Assembly (NCBI GenBank): GCA_965221555.1
Contig: OZ244895.1
Location: forward strand, 682,001 to 746,000
DNA length: 64,000 nt
Direction of reading: 5' to 3'
Origin: JAJEAD01 sp965221555
GTDB taxonomy: Bacteria; Pseudomonadota; Gammaproteobacteria; HK1
A model generated the notes under the pieces. It did not search any database and had not been told where the DNA came from. It saw only the letters and a program-made list of their open reading frames with translations. Both the position numbers and the translations under genes were made by a program. Below, piece by piece: positions 26,067 through 34,708 of this stretch (its first letter is position 1; the number at the start of each line of letters is the position of its first letter).

Positions 26067-27245
26067 ATGCCCAGCGCCCGCCCGCCCCTCTCCGGCTATC
26101 GCGTCCTCGATCTCACGCGGGTGCGCACCGGTCCCACCGCGGTCAAGCAACTGGCGGACTGGGGTGCGGATGTCATCAAGATCGAGCGTCCCGGGAGCGA
26201 CGACATGAGCGGTTCCCGGCACGGATCGGACTTTCAGAATCTGCACCGCAACAAGCGCAGCATGACTCTCGACCTCAAGCGTCCCGAGGCGCTGACGCTC
26301 TTCCGGCGCATGGTGGCGCACGCCGATGTGGTGGTGGAGAACTACCGTCCCGCGGTCAAGCATCGCCTGGGCATCGACTACGAGAGCCTGCGCCCCCTCA
26401 ACCCGCGCCTCGTGTACGCGAGCATCTCCGGATTCGGGCAGGAGGGGCCCTACGCGGACCGAGCCGGCGTCGATCAGATTGCGCAGGGTCTCGGAGGCCT
26501 GATGTCGGTCACCGGGCCGGAGGGTGGCAAGGTGCCGCTGCGGGTCGGCATTCCGATCGCGGACTTGTGCGGAGGACTCTTCTGCGCGCTCGGCATCCTC
26601 ACCGCGCTGCTCGAACGGGAGCGTTCCGGCGAGGGCCAGTGGGTACGCACCTCACTGCTTCAGGCGCAGGTCGCGATGATGGACCTCCAGGCGATGCGCT
26701 GGCTGATGGACGAAGAGGTTCCGGCGCCGGTCGGCAACGGACACCCCACCGGCAGTCCCACCAATGCCTATCGCACTCGCGACGGCTACGTGAACGTGGG
26801 CGCTTCCGGCGGGGCGCTCTTCGCCCGTTTCTGCCGCGCGATCGAGCGACCGGAGCTGCTGGAGGACCCCGACTACGCGACGGAGGAGGCGGCGCACCGC
26901 AACCGCCACGCGCTCGATGCGATCATCGAGACGCGGCTTCGCACCGAGACCACCGCGCACTGGGTGGAGCACCTCAACGCGGCCGGCGTCCCCTGCGGAC
27001 CGATCCACGACATGCGCGCGGTCTTCGAGGACCCCCAGGTGCGACACCTCGGGACCACCCTCGGCGTCAACCATCCGGTGCTCGGCGACATCGACCTCGT
27101 GGGCCCCGCGTTCGACCTGAGCCGCAGCCCGAAGCGTTCCCCGAGTGCGGCGCCGGATGCCGGAGCGCACACCGATTCCATCCTCGCCGAGCTGGGTCTC
27201 GACGAGGCGGAGGTGGCGGAGCTTCGCGCGAGCGGCGCGATCTGA
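26067..27245 (+). CDS. CaiB/BaiF-family (class III) CoA-transferase
   Basis: A 392-residue CoA-transferase that moves CoA between carboxylic acids. Hallmarks are the N-terminal LSGYRVLDLTRVRTGPTAVKQLADWGADVIKIE, then VENYRPAVKHRLGIDYESLRPLNPRLVYASISGFGQEGPYADRAG. The Asp of PIADLCGGLFCALGILTALLER is the position that forms the aspartyl-CoA anhydride. The C-terminal SAAPDAGAHTDSILAELGLDEAEVAEL also fits. ATG at 26034 would add 11 residues; neither start has a strong Shine-Dalgarno. Divergent from the amidase. The substrate acid is unknown. Confidence 0.9.
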   Translation: MPSARPPLSGYRVLDLTRVRTGPTAVKQLADWGADVIKIERPGSDDMSGSRHGSDFQNLHRNKRSMTLDLKRPEALTLFRRMVAHADVVVENYRPAVKHRLGIDYESLRPLNPRLVYASISGFGQEGPYADRAGVDQIAQGLGGLMSVTGPEGGKVPLRVGIPIADLCGGLFCALGILTALLERERSGEGQWVRTSLLQAQVAMMDLQAMRWLMDEEVPAPVGNGHPTGSPTNAYRTRDGYVNVGASGGALFARFCRAIERPELLEDPDYATEEAAHRNRHALDAIIETRLRTETTAHWVEHLNAAGVPCGPIHDMRAVFEDPQVRHLGTTLGVNHPVLGDIDLVGPAFDLSRSPKRSPSAAPDAGAHTDSILAELGLDEAEVAELRASGAI

Positions 27246-27257
27246 GACCGGCACCCC

Positions 27258-27297
27258 GGCGCGGGTGGCGCTGGCTCCGGTGTCCGGAACCCGCGCC
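27258..27297 (+). terminator. Stem-loop after CoA-transferase gene
   Basis: Perfect 9-base arms GGCGCGGGT (27258-27266) and ACCCGCGCC (27289-27297), with an inner stem TCCGG (27276-27280) / CCGGA (27284-27288). It starts 13 bases after the stop codon. No U-run follows, so a Rho-independent terminator is only a possibility; it could protect the 3' end instead. Confidence 0.4.
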
Positions 27298-27354
27298 GCT
27301 TTCGCGTCATATGGTGTTATTCTTTGCGACCAATTTCTGACATCATGAACCAAG

Positions 27355-27960
27355 ATGCCGAGCACGCACAGCCTTCCAAACCAGATCCTGCAGCATGCGG
27401 AAGGCCTTCCAGAGGCGACACCCCTGTGCCCCGGCGGGCTGCTTCACCTCGGTAACCGGGCGGCTGTCGACCAGGCGCTATCGCGCCTGGCCAAGTCCGG
27501 CAGGCTCCTGCGCATCTGCCATGGCGTCTACATGCGCCCCGTCGAGACCCGTTTCGGCCGTTGCGGGCCAAGCATCGGTAAGGCGCTCCGGAACTTATCG
27601 GCACTGTGGGGCGAGACGTTCGTGCCGTGCGGCGGCTCGGCGGCGAATCGGCTTGGGCTAACCACCCAAAACCCCGTGAGGGAGGTATACCTGACCTCGG
27701 GTCGCAATCGCCGACTGCGTTTCGGCGCAATCACGGTGGAATTACGCCACGCACCGCGCTGGCAGCTCACGGGGCCGCACCGGAAAGCCGGCGACGTGAT
27801 CCGCGCCCTGGCCTGGCTCGGCCCCAGCGAGGTCGTTGAAAGTCTGGATGCGATCCTTCCGGCCCTCTCCGCACAGGATCTGGAAGAGCTATCCGTCGCA
27901 CGGGCCGTTATGCCTATCTGGATGGCGGAACCGGTGAGCGCGCGAATCATGAATGCCTGA
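27355..27960 (+). CDS. AbiEi-like antitoxin (winged-helix, type IV TA)
   Basis: A 201-residue protein with an N-terminal winged-helix segment (AAVDQALSRLAKSGRLLRICHGVYMRP, about residues 36-62) and a C-terminal domain that includes NRLGLTTQNPVREVYLTSGRNRRLRFGAITVELRHAPRW, characteristic of DUF6088/AbiEi-type regulators. In the AbiE systems, this partner represses the operon and neutralises the nucleotidyltransferase without direct binding. It overlaps the toxin gene by eight bases. The region's GC and codon use are slightly lower than in neighbours. The short AT-rich 5' region (27310-27354) is the only place for the promoter. Confidence 0.82.
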   Translation: MPSTHSLPNQILQHAEGLPEATPLCPGGLLHLGNRAAVDQALSRLAKSGRLLRICHGVYMRPVETRFGRCGPSIGKALRNLSALWGETFVPCGGSAANRLGLTTQNPVREVYLTSGRNRRLRFGAITVELRHAPRWQLTGPHRKAGDVIRALAWLGPSEVVESLDAILPALSAQDLEELSVARAVMPIWMAEPVSARIMNA

Positions 27961-28975
27961 CGCGCCGTACCAGCGCCTTTCCGCCGAGGATCGCGGCAAA
28001 GCATTGAGAGTAGCGGAGGCCGCGAGCGGCCGACGGGCCTTCCTTTTGGAGAAGGACATCTGGGTCGTCGCAACGCTCGAAGTGCTGTTTGACGCCCCGT
28101 TCGCCCGACACCTGATCTTCAAGGGCGGAACGTCGTTATCGAAGGTTTGGCGGGCGATCCGCCGTTTCTCGGAAGATGTCGACATCACCTACGACATCCG
28201 CGCATTCGCACCGGACCTGGTGGCCGGGGCGGGTGACGAGGCGCTCCCGCCGACGCGCAGCCAGCAGAAACGCTTGTCCCGTGCGATCCGTTCGCGCCTC
28301 GACGAATGGGTCCGGGATCTTGCGCTGCCCGTCGTGAACGAGGGGCTTGTGCACGCGGGCTTTAACGCGGATGTTCGCGCCGATGGAGACTGCCTCCACG
28401 TGCGTTATGCGTCGCTATTTAAGGAAACCGACTTCGTGCGGTCAGAGGTCAAGGTCGAGTTTGGCGCACGATCTACCGGCGAACCGCACAAGGCTCTTCC
28501 GGTCGAGTGTGACGCGGCGGCTTATCTGCCCGATATCTCGTTTCCGGAAGTTTGTCCAAGCACGATGCTGGCAGAACGCACCTTCTGGGAGAAAGCGACC
28601 GCCGTGCACGTCTACTGCCGTCGTCCACGGCTCCGGGGCGAGCGACTGTCGCGGCACTGGCACGACCTGGCGCGCCTCGACGAGGCTGGTATCGTGGCCA
28701 GCGCGCTGGTCGACCGGCCTCTCGCACTCTCGGTGGCGCGTCACAAATCGATGTTCTTCTCCGAAAACGATGCCTTGGGCCAGCGCATCGATTATCGAGC
28801 CGCGGTGTCCGGGGGACTGCAGCTGGTCCCATCGGGTACGGCGCTTACGGAACTGGCCGACGACTACGAAAGAATGGTTGCCGACCGTATGCTGCTCGAC
28901 GAGGGCGAGTCGTTTGATTCGCTCATGGAACGTTGCGCCGGAATTGAGGCGCGGGCCAATGGATCGAGAGGATGA
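27953..28975 (+). CDS. AbiEii/AbiGii-type nucleotidyltransferase toxin
   Basis: A 340-residue DNA polymerase-beta-like nucleotidyltransferase. Motif I is FKGGTSLSKVW (K57, G58-G59, T60, S61) and the metal-binding pair lies in FSEDVDITYDI (D75 and D77). The AbiEii family places such a toxin after an AbiEi regulator, as here. Characterised AbiEii-related toxins modify tRNA acceptor ends or other nucleotides and cause abortive infection. The conserved ERTFWEKATAVHVYCRRPRLRGERLSRHWHDL block in the middle matches the family. Intact reading frame; probably functional. Confidence 0.88.
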   Translation: MPDAPYQRLSAEDRGKALRVAEAASGRRAFLLEKDIWVVATLEVLFDAPFARHLIFKGGTSLSKVWRAIRRFSEDVDITYDIRAFAPDLVAGAGDEALPPTRSQQKRLSRAIRSRLDEWVRDLALPVVNEGLVHAGFNADVRADGDCLHVRYASLFKETDFVRSEVKVEFGARSTGEPHKALPVECDAAAYLPDISFPEVCPSTMLAERTFWEKATAVHVYCRRPRLRGERLSRHWHDLARLDEAGIVASALVDRPLALSVARHKSMFFSENDALGQRIDYRAAVSGGLQLVPSGTALTELADDYERMVADRMLLDEGESFDSLMERCAGIEARANGSRG

Positions 28976-29110
28976 CCTGTAGCATGTTCGGGTTGGCGGG
29001 CGCAGTCGCCGCGCAGGAGTGAGGAAAACGCAGGATGCCGTTTCTGGTCACTTCGGCGTAAGCAAGACCCATCAGATGGCCTGTGTTGCCGACATGGGGT
29101 GACGCGGTGG
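28976..29110 (-). pseudogene. Possible decayed protein remnant (DNA-ligase-like tail)
   Basis: On the minus strand the stretch reads LAYAEVTRNGILRFPHS before degenerating. This resembles the C-terminal OB-fold block of ATP-dependent DNA ligases (LigD-type, A-E-V/W-T-x-D/N-G-x-L-R-F/H-P). The match is short (about 16 residues), no start is present, and the frame does not continue. I record it only as a possible remnant. Confidence 0.25.
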
Positions 29111-29155
29111 TGCGCACGTTGGCGCCCGCGGCGGAGGGCCGGTGCGATGCTGCGG

Positions 29156-29713
29156 CTACATCAGGGGTATGCCGAAGAGCGTACCGTGAAAGCGCATCAG
29201 GAGGCCGGCGACGACCAGTCCGCCGACCACTGCCGCCGCGTCCATCGTCAAGCGCGGCTTCGACTCCGCAGACGGGCCCTTGCCGCGCGCCACCGCGCTG
29301 ATCGTTCCCACCACCGCGAACAGCGCAAAGCCGCCGAAGAGCACGACGGAGCGCGATTCACCGTTTGCGAAGAGGTGGACGAGCGCCCACAGGAAGAGCC
29401 CGAGCAGCATCGGATGGCGGACCAGGGCGCGGATATGGGTTGGCATGTTGGCGGCGGCGAAGAGCACCAGCGCGATCGGCACCACCGCCATCGCGGTATG
29501 GCGCCCCCAATCCGGGGGAACGTAGAGCAGCTCGACGGGTGCGCGCGAGAACCCCCCCACGATCATCACGAGGCTTGCGAGCGCAACGATCCCGAACGCG
29601 CCCCGGTAGGGCTTCTCGCCCATGCGTTCGACCAGGGCGGCGCGCAGCGGCGCGGCGCTCGGGATCAGGTGAACCAGAAGGAAGAGCACGAGGCCGGCAA
29701 CGAGAAGGGTCAT
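29156..29713 (-). CDS. nnrU: NnrU-family integral membrane protein
   Basis: A 185-residue protein with four to five hydrophobic segments, matching NnrU (MTLLVAGLVLFLLVHLIPSAAPLRAALVERMGEKPYRGAFGIVALASL and the RHPMLLGLFLWALVHLFANGE block that is highly conserved). NnrU is found beside nitric-oxide-reduction genes and is thought to help reductases for nitrogen oxides, though its exact reaction is unknown. Here it stands alone, not in a nor operon; a denitrification role is inferred from the family and from nar genes elsewhere in the window. ATG at 29713 is the only good start. Confidence 0.85.
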   Translation of the reverse strand: MTLLVAGLVLFLLVHLIPSAAPLRAALVERMGEKPYRGAFGIVALASLVMIVGGFSRAPVELLYVPPDWGRHTAMAVVPIALVLFAAANMPTHIRALVRHPMLLGLFLWALVHLFANGESRSVVLFGGFALFAVVGTISAVARGKGPSAESKPRLTMDAAAVVGGLVVAGLLMRFHGTLFGIPLM

Positions 29714-30049
29714 GGCATAGGCTCCTGGTGGACGTGCGGATCATGCGCCGTTTCGGCCCGCCGGCAAAGTGCGTCTCGAAGTGCCACTCGCGGGCTGACC
29801 GGTGCGGCGACCCAGCTCAGGCGCCCGCTCTCACCGTCGGATGGACATCGTCACCCCCTTTCCGCGGCTTCGTTCGGTTCGGATCTCTGGGCCTGCGCCC
29901 TTACGTGAACGCGGCGACAGGCATAATGAGGACCGCCTCGGGCCGACGCTTGCGCTGCGGATCATGCGAGTGCCCGGTCTGCAAGTCGCCGCTCGACGGC
30001 GGGTCCGGGCCGGGCGGTGTGGACAGTATTGAAGGAGCGTACGGAAACC
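29714..30049. other. Intergenic, no gene seen
   Basis: About 335 bases between the divergent nnrU and SDR genes. No frame with convincing composition. A weak Shine-Dalgarno for the SDR gene lies at 30030-30036 (GAAGGAG), about 13 bases before its ATG. Confidence 0.4.
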
Positions 30050-30874
30050 ATGGGAACTCTCGACGGAAAGGTGGCCCTGGTCACCGGCTCAGGCCGGGGA
30101 ATCGGCCAGGCGATCGCGTACAAGCTCGCCTCGGAAGGCGCGCGCCTGGTGGTGAATGATCTCGACGAGGCGCCGGCCCGGGACACCATCGCCCGCATCA
30201 ACGATCTGGGTTCGCAGGCGGTGGCCTGCGTGGGCGATGTCACCGATGCCGACTTCGGCGAGCGTTTCGTCAACCTGGCGGTGGAGACCTTCGGTACCCC
30301 GGACATCATCGTCAACAACGCCGGATACACCTGGGACAACGTCATCCAGAAGATGAGCGACGATCAGTTCCAGGCGGTCATAGACGTGCACCTGACGGCG
30401 CCCTTTCGCATCCTCCGCGCCGCGGCCGGACCGATTCGCGCGGCGGCGAAGAGTGAGGCGGCCCAAGGCAAGGCGGTCTACCGCAAGGTCGTCAACATCT
30501 CGTCGGTCTCCGGCGTATACGGCAACGCCGGACAGGCCAACTACGCGAGCGGCAAGCTCGGGGTGGTCGGCCTCACCAAGACGCTGGCGAAGGAGTGGGG
30601 CCGGTACCACGTCACGGTGAACGCCGTCGCCTTCGGCCTCGTGCACACCCGCCTTACCCAGGCGCTGGAGAACGAGAGCGCGAGCGTCGACATCGCGGGC
30701 AGGGAGATCGCGGTCGGCGTGCACCGGGATCGGCTCGAAGCGATCGCGCAGACGGTGCCGCTCGGCCGGGGCGGCACCGCGGAAGAGGCGGCGGGAGCCG
30801 TCTACCTTTTCTGCATCCCGGAGTCGGACTACGTGAGCGGACAGCTTCTCGTCTGCGACGGTGGTGGCCGCTGA
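30050..30874 (+). CDS. Short-chain dehydrogenase/reductase (FabG-like)
   Basis: A 274-residue classical SDR. The binding loop is TGSGRGIGQAIA (about 13-24), the acidic residue that favours NAD is in VVNDLDEA, NNAG is at about 91-94, the catalytic Ser is in VNISSVSGVYGNAGQANYASGKLG, where YxxxK is also present. Expected reaction is reversible reduction of a 3-oxoacyl or other keto group. It runs directly into the next gene (stop and start share bases in TGATG), so the two proteins are co-translated. With the MaoC-like partner this makes a 3-ketoacyl reductase/enoyl hydratase pair. Confidence 0.9.
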   Translation: MGTLDGKVALVTGSGRGIGQAIAYKLASEGARLVVNDLDEAPARDTIARINDLGSQAVACVGDVTDADFGERFVNLAVETFGTPDIIVNNAGYTWDNVIQKMSDDQFQAVIDVHLTAPFRILRAAAGPIRAAAKSEAAQGKAVYRKVVNISSVSGVYGNAGQANYASGKLGVVGLTKTLAKEWGRYHVTVNAVAFGLVHTRLTQALENESASVDIAGREIAVGVHRDRLEAIAQTVPLGRGGTAEEAAGAVYLFCIPESDYVSGQLLVCDGGGR

Positions 30875-31728
30875 TGGCAATCGACTACCGGCACCTCATG
30901 TCCCTTCAGAGGCGGGACTGCGCCTTCCGCTACCGCGACCAGGAGGCGATGCTCTACGCGCTCGGAGTCGGCATGGGGCGGGATCCGCTCGATGAAAAGG
31001 AGCTGGATTTCGTCTTCGAGCGTGGCGCGCTCAAGACCTTGCCGAGCATGGCCACGACGCTCGCCAACGTGCCTCTGCTTACGGGTTGCGGGTGGGATTA
31101 CACCCGGGTGCTGCACGGCGAGGAAGGGCTGGTGCTGCACCGCCCGCTTCCGCCCGCTGCGGAGCTCGTCGCGGACGCGCGGGTGGTGGAGGCCTACGAC
31201 AAGGGTCCGGACAAGGGTGCGCTCATCTACACCGAGACGAAGGTACGCGACCGCAGTGACGGGGAGCTTCTGTTCACCCAGACGCGCGGCATCTTTGCCC
31301 GGGGCGATGGCGGCTTCGGCGGCGCGACCGGCTCCAGCCCTTCGCCCCATGCCGTCCCGCAACGCCCGCCCGACACCTCCCACGTGCGGGAGACGCGGCC
31401 CGATCAGGCGCTGCTCTACCGGCTGGCCGGGGACCGCAATCCCCTGCACGCCGATCCCGCACTGGCGCGCAAAGTCGGGTTTCCCGTTCCCATCCTGCAT
31501 GGATTGTGCACCTTTGGAGTGGCGTGCGCCGCCCTTCTCGAAGTCGTGTGCGACTACGACCACACCCGCATTGCGGGCCTTGACGTGCGCTTCTCCGCCC
31601 CGGTGTATCCGGGCGATGCGATCACCACCGACATGTGGATCGACGCTGACCTCGTCTCCTTCGAGTGCCGTGTGGAGGAACGCGGCGTGCACGTCATCCG
31701 CAACGGCCGGTGCGCGCTGCGCGCCTGA
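30874..31728 (+). CDS. MaoC-like (R)-specific enoyl-CoA hydratase 2
   Basis: A 284-residue double hot-dog protein. The hydratase-2 signature is complete in the second half: YRLAGDRNPLHADPALARKVGF then PILHGLCTFGVACAALLE (about residues 185-220), with the conserved Asp and His of D-x4-H. The N-terminal half (residues 1-130) is the degenerate hot-dog that shapes the pocket. It hydrates trans-2-enoyl-CoA to (R)-3-hydroxyacyl-CoA. The ATG overlaps the SDR stop. Together they suggest peroxisome-type multifunctional-enzyme chemistry on a bulky or branched acyl-CoA. Confidence 0.88.
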   Translation: MAIDYRHLMSLQRRDCAFRYRDQEAMLYALGVGMGRDPLDEKELDFVFERGALKTLPSMATTLANVPLLTGCGWDYTRVLHGEEGLVLHRPLPPAAELVADARVVEAYDKGPDKGALIYTETKVRDRSDGELLFTQTRGIFARGDGGFGGATGSSPSPHAVPQRPPDTSHVRETRPDQALLYRLAGDRNPLHADPALARKVGFPVPILHGLCTFGVACAALLEVVCDYDHTRIAGLDVRFSAPVYPGDAITTDMWIDADLVSFECRVEERGVHVIRNGRCALRA

Positions 31729-32107
31729 GGCGCACACGCCCGTCGCGATTCGAAGGCTTCGGGTTCCACGTCGGGCCGCGGCGCGCGGGAGCCGTTCCTC
31801 GCCGCGGCCTCTCTCCGTTTTCCCACTCCGGGCGCCTATCCGCTCGCGTCGACGGGTCGTGCTCTCTCAAGGCGCGTCGACGTGGCGCCGGTTGCTCCTT
31901 CGGCGTCTCTTGTGCCCGCGCGATCCGCCATCACGGCAGGTCCGTGTCCTCGCCGCGACGAGTCTCGGCGAGATGTTGCGGCCCGGTCCGGGCCCCGCCC
32001 TTGCCGTCGCACATGCCGGGGACTAGCCTTTAGCCGAAGTTGAAGCCCCTCGCGGCCCGGGATCCGACGCCGCAAGAGCAGACGAGAACACAGGACGAGT
32101 CACGACC
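31729..32107. other. Intergenic, no gene seen
   Basis: About 380 bases of high GC with no frame of coding character. Presumably holds the terminator of the SDR/MaoC pair and the promoter of the aldolase gene; neither can be singled out by eye. Confidence 0.35.
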
Positions 32108-33001
32108 ATGAGCACATCGCAAGAGCAACTGGGGAAGATCGAGAGGGAGCCCGGATTCGTGGCCGCGCTCGACCAGAGCGGAGGCAGCACCCCGAAGGCG
32201 CTGCGCATCTACGGCATCGAGGAAGGCGCGTGGTCCAACGACGACGAGATGTTCTCGATCATCCACGACATGCGTACCCGCATCATCATGAGCCCCAGCT
32301 TCGACGGCGACCGCATCCTCGGCGCGATCCTCTTCGAGGGCACCATGGACCGCGAGATCGCCGGCAAGCCTTCGGCCCGCTATCTCTGGGAGGAAAAGCG
32401 CGTCGTCCCCTTCCTCAAGGTCGACAAGGGGCTGGCTCCGGAGGCGGACGGGGTGCAACTGATGAAGCCGATGCCCGGGCTCGACCGCCTGCTCGAGCGC
32501 GCGCGGGCGAACGGGGTCTTCGGCACCAAGATGCGCTCGGTCATCAAGCTCGCCAATCCCGCGGGGATCAAGGCGGTGGTGGACCAGCAGTTCGAGATCG
32601 CGCGCCGAATCGTCGCGGCGGGCCTGGTGCCGATCATCGAGCCGGAGATCGACATCCACAGCCCCGAGAAAGCCGAGGCCGAGACGATACTGAAGGCGGA
32701 GCTGCTGGCGCACCTCGATCGCCTCGATCCCGGCGAGCGCGTGATGTTCAAGCTGACCCTGCCCGAGGAGGACAACTTCTACGCGGAGTGCGTCAGTCAC
32801 CCGAACATGCTGAAGGTGGTGGCGCTCTCCGGAGGCTACTCCCGCGAGGAGGCGAACGCGCGGATGGCGCGCAACCGGGGGGTGGCCGCGAGCTTCTCGC
32901 GCGCGCTGACGGAGGGGTTGAGCGCGAAGCAGAGCGAGACCGAGTTCGACGCGATGCTCGATGCGTCGATCGAGAGCATCTTCCGGGCCTCTCAGACCTG
33001 A
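32108..33001 (+). CDS. fda: Class I fructose-bisphosphate aldolase
   Basis: A 297-residue aldolase of the class I (Schiff-base) type, cleaving fructose 1,6-bisphosphate to two triose phosphates. Diagnostic segments are GFVAALDQSGGSTPKAL, ILGAILFEGTMDREIAG, and VPFLKVDKGL. The Lys of VMFKLTLPEE is the expected Schiff-base residue. LVPIIEPEID is the strand before it. Length fits the short bacterial FbaB-like/eukaryotic-type family. It is followed after 55 bases by the DadA-like oxidase; the two may be co-transcribed but the link is not obvious. Confidence 0.9.
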   Translation: MSTSQEQLGKIEREPGFVAALDQSGGSTPKALRIYGIEEGAWSNDDEMFSIIHDMRTRIIMSPSFDGDRILGAILFEGTMDREIAGKPSARYLWEEKRVVPFLKVDKGLAPEADGVQLMKPMPGLDRLLERARANGVFGTKMRSVIKLANPAGIKAVVDQQFEIARRIVAAGLVPIIEPEIDIHSPEKAEAETILKAELLAHLDRLDPGERVMFKLTLPEEDNFYAECVSHPNMLKVVALSGGYSREEANARMARNRGVAASFSRALTEGLSAKQSETEFDAMLDASIESIFRASQT

Positions 33002-33056
33002 TCCGCGCGGTCTCTCGCGCCCGCACGGACCCGGTCGCAGTCTCGAGGACGCCGCC

Positions 33057-34397
33057 ATGCCCATGATCAGCGAAGCCACTCCCATCGCGTTCGCCGATCC
33101 CTTGCCCGATGCGGTCGATGTCGTCGTGATCGGAGCCGGTATCGTGGGAACCACTACCGCTTACTTCCTCGCCCAGCGTGGAGTCCGGGTGCTGCTCTGC
33201 GAGAAGGGCCGGGTCGCGGGCGAGCAGTCGAGCCGCAACTGGGGCTGGGTCCGGCAGCAGGGACGCGACTATGCCGAACTCCCCATCATGATGGAGTCCA
33301 ACCGGATCTGGCGTGGCCTGGCCGCGGAGAGCGGCGAGAAGGACACCGCTTTCACCGAGTCAGGTTGCCTCTACCTCGCGGAGCGGGAAGCGGATCTCGC
33401 CCGCTTCGAGTCGTGGTGCGAGATCGCGAAGCAGCATCAGCTCGATACCCGCATGCTCTCCGCGCGGGAAGCGGCAGCGCTCGTCCCCGGGATCGAGGGG
33501 CAATGGGTCGGCGGCATTCTCACCCCGAGCGATGGCCGGGCCGAACCCTTTGTCGCGGTCCCCGCCCTCGCCCGCGCCGCCCGCAGAGCGGGAGTCACCG
33601 TGATCGAGAACTGCGCGGTGCGCACCCTGGAGGCCCAGGATGGACGGGTCGCGGCGGTGGTCACCGAGAAGGGCAGGGTGCGTACCGGCGCCGCGGTGCT
33701 CACCGGAGGGGCGTGGTCGACGTACTTCGCGGCCAATGCGGGAGTCGATCTGCCCCAGCTCATCGTGCGCTCGACCGCCGCGCGCACCCACGTCGATGCG
33801 GACCGCACCCTGCCCAACGTGTCCACCCCCGGCCTCACGTTTCGCCGCCGCGCCGACGGCGGCTATACCGTCTCCACCGGAGATCTGGCGGAGCACTACG
33901 TTGCGCCCCGCTCCTTCAAGGACTTCACGAGGTTCCTCAAGCTGATGAAGGCGTCAGCGCGGGATCTGCGCCTCAAGTTCGGTCCGCCGGCGGACTACCC
34001 TGGCGCCTGGGGAGCGAAGAGGCGTTGGAGCGGGGACGAAACGAGCCCTTTCGAGCGCATGCGGGTGGTGAATCCCCCTCCCTCCGATATCGTGCGTCGC
34101 CGCCTCCAGGAGCGCCTGCCGCGGCGTGCGCCGTGGTTGGCGAAGCTCGGTCTCGCGGAGGTCTGGGCCGGCATGATCGATGTCACCCCCGATGCGGTGC
34201 CCTATCTCTGCGAGGCGGACTCGCCCCGGGGATTCTTCATCGGTACCGGCCTGAGCGGCCACGGCTTCGGCTTCGGACCCGGGGCCGGCCATGTCCTCGC
34301 GGACCTGGTGCAGGGGCGCTCCCCGGGGCATGACCTCTCACGCTTCCGTCTGAACCGCTTCCACGACGGATCGGAGATCGTCCCCGGCCCGTATTGA
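33057..34397 (+). CDS. DadA-like FAD-dependent amino acid/amine oxidoreductase
   Basis: A 446-residue flavoprotein of the DAO (D-amino-acid oxidase/glycine oxidase-like) family. The dinucleotide loop is VVVIGAGIVGTTTAYFLAQRGVRVLLCEKG (about 22-51). EQSSRNWGWVRQQGRD is a motif seen in DadA/betaine-type relatives that have the flavin near the Trp. The C-terminal GAGHVLADLV and GLSGHGFGFGPG match the FAD-closing loop. No signal peptide; cytosolic or peripheral. Oxidises an amine or D-amino acid to the imine. ATG at 33057 is preferred; upstream frame overlaps the aldolase. Confidence 0.88.
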   Translation: MPMISEATPIAFADPLPDAVDVVVIGAGIVGTTTAYFLAQRGVRVLLCEKGRVAGEQSSRNWGWVRQQGRDYAELPIMMESNRIWRGLAAESGEKDTAFTESGCLYLAEREADLARFESWCEIAKQHQLDTRMLSAREAAALVPGIEGQWVGGILTPSDGRAEPFVAVPALARAARRAGVTVIENCAVRTLEAQDGRVAAVVTEKGRVRTGAAVLTGGAWSTYFAANAGVDLPQLIVRSTAARTHVDADRTLPNVSTPGLTFRRRADGGYTVSTGDLAEHYVAPRSFKDFTRFLKLMKASARDLRLKFGPPADYPGAWGAKRRWSGDETSPFERMRVVNPPPSDIVRRRLQERLPRRAPWLAKLGLAEVWAGMIDVTPDAVPYLCEADSPRGFFIGTGLSGHGFGFGPGAGHVLADLVQGRSPGHDLSRFRLNRFHDGSEIVPGPY

Positions 34398-34460
34398 TCC
34401 GGGCTCCCGCCTCCGCCGGGCATCGACAATCACCGGGTTCCCGGGTCGCCCTGGATCGCC

Positions 34461-34640
34461 TCACGCAGCGTCGCGTGACCCTCCCCACACAGTGAGGGTG
34501 CCCTCGTCCATCTGCTCTTCGCGACGGAAGGACTTGTCCTGCCAGCACCGACCTTCGCTTCGGTTGAAGACGACGAGATGTGCCGACACCGCCGCGCAGC
34601 GATCCATGCAGGCGAGGGCTTGCCGGAGTGCCTGGCGCAT
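34461..34640 (-). pseudogene. C-terminal fragment of an AAA-ATPase/PD-(D/E)XK-type protein
   Basis: A 59-codon frame too short for routine prediction. It reads QALACMDRCAAVSAHLVVFNRS, then WQDKSFRREEQMDEGTLTVWG before a divergent tail. This matches the conserved C-terminus of bacterial AAA ATPases with a C-terminal nuclease-like domain (YMDRCGAxEGHLVIFDR ... W ... IFRREE ... TVWGM). The first several hundred residues are absent. A stop codon lies directly before the ATG, so the gene is decayed. Part of the otherwise empty gap 34398-34708. Confidence 0.55.
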
Positions 34641-34708
34641 TCATCGCCTCGCGGGTCGAGCGGTGGGGGGGCGCGATGAAGCACATCGGTGCGCGGCTCT
34701 CACGATTC

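Noticed and set aside
25559..27340. 593-codon frame overlapping the CoA-transferase
   Set aside because: Arginine-rich shadow in a neighbouring frame; the CaiB/BaiF frame has all motifs.
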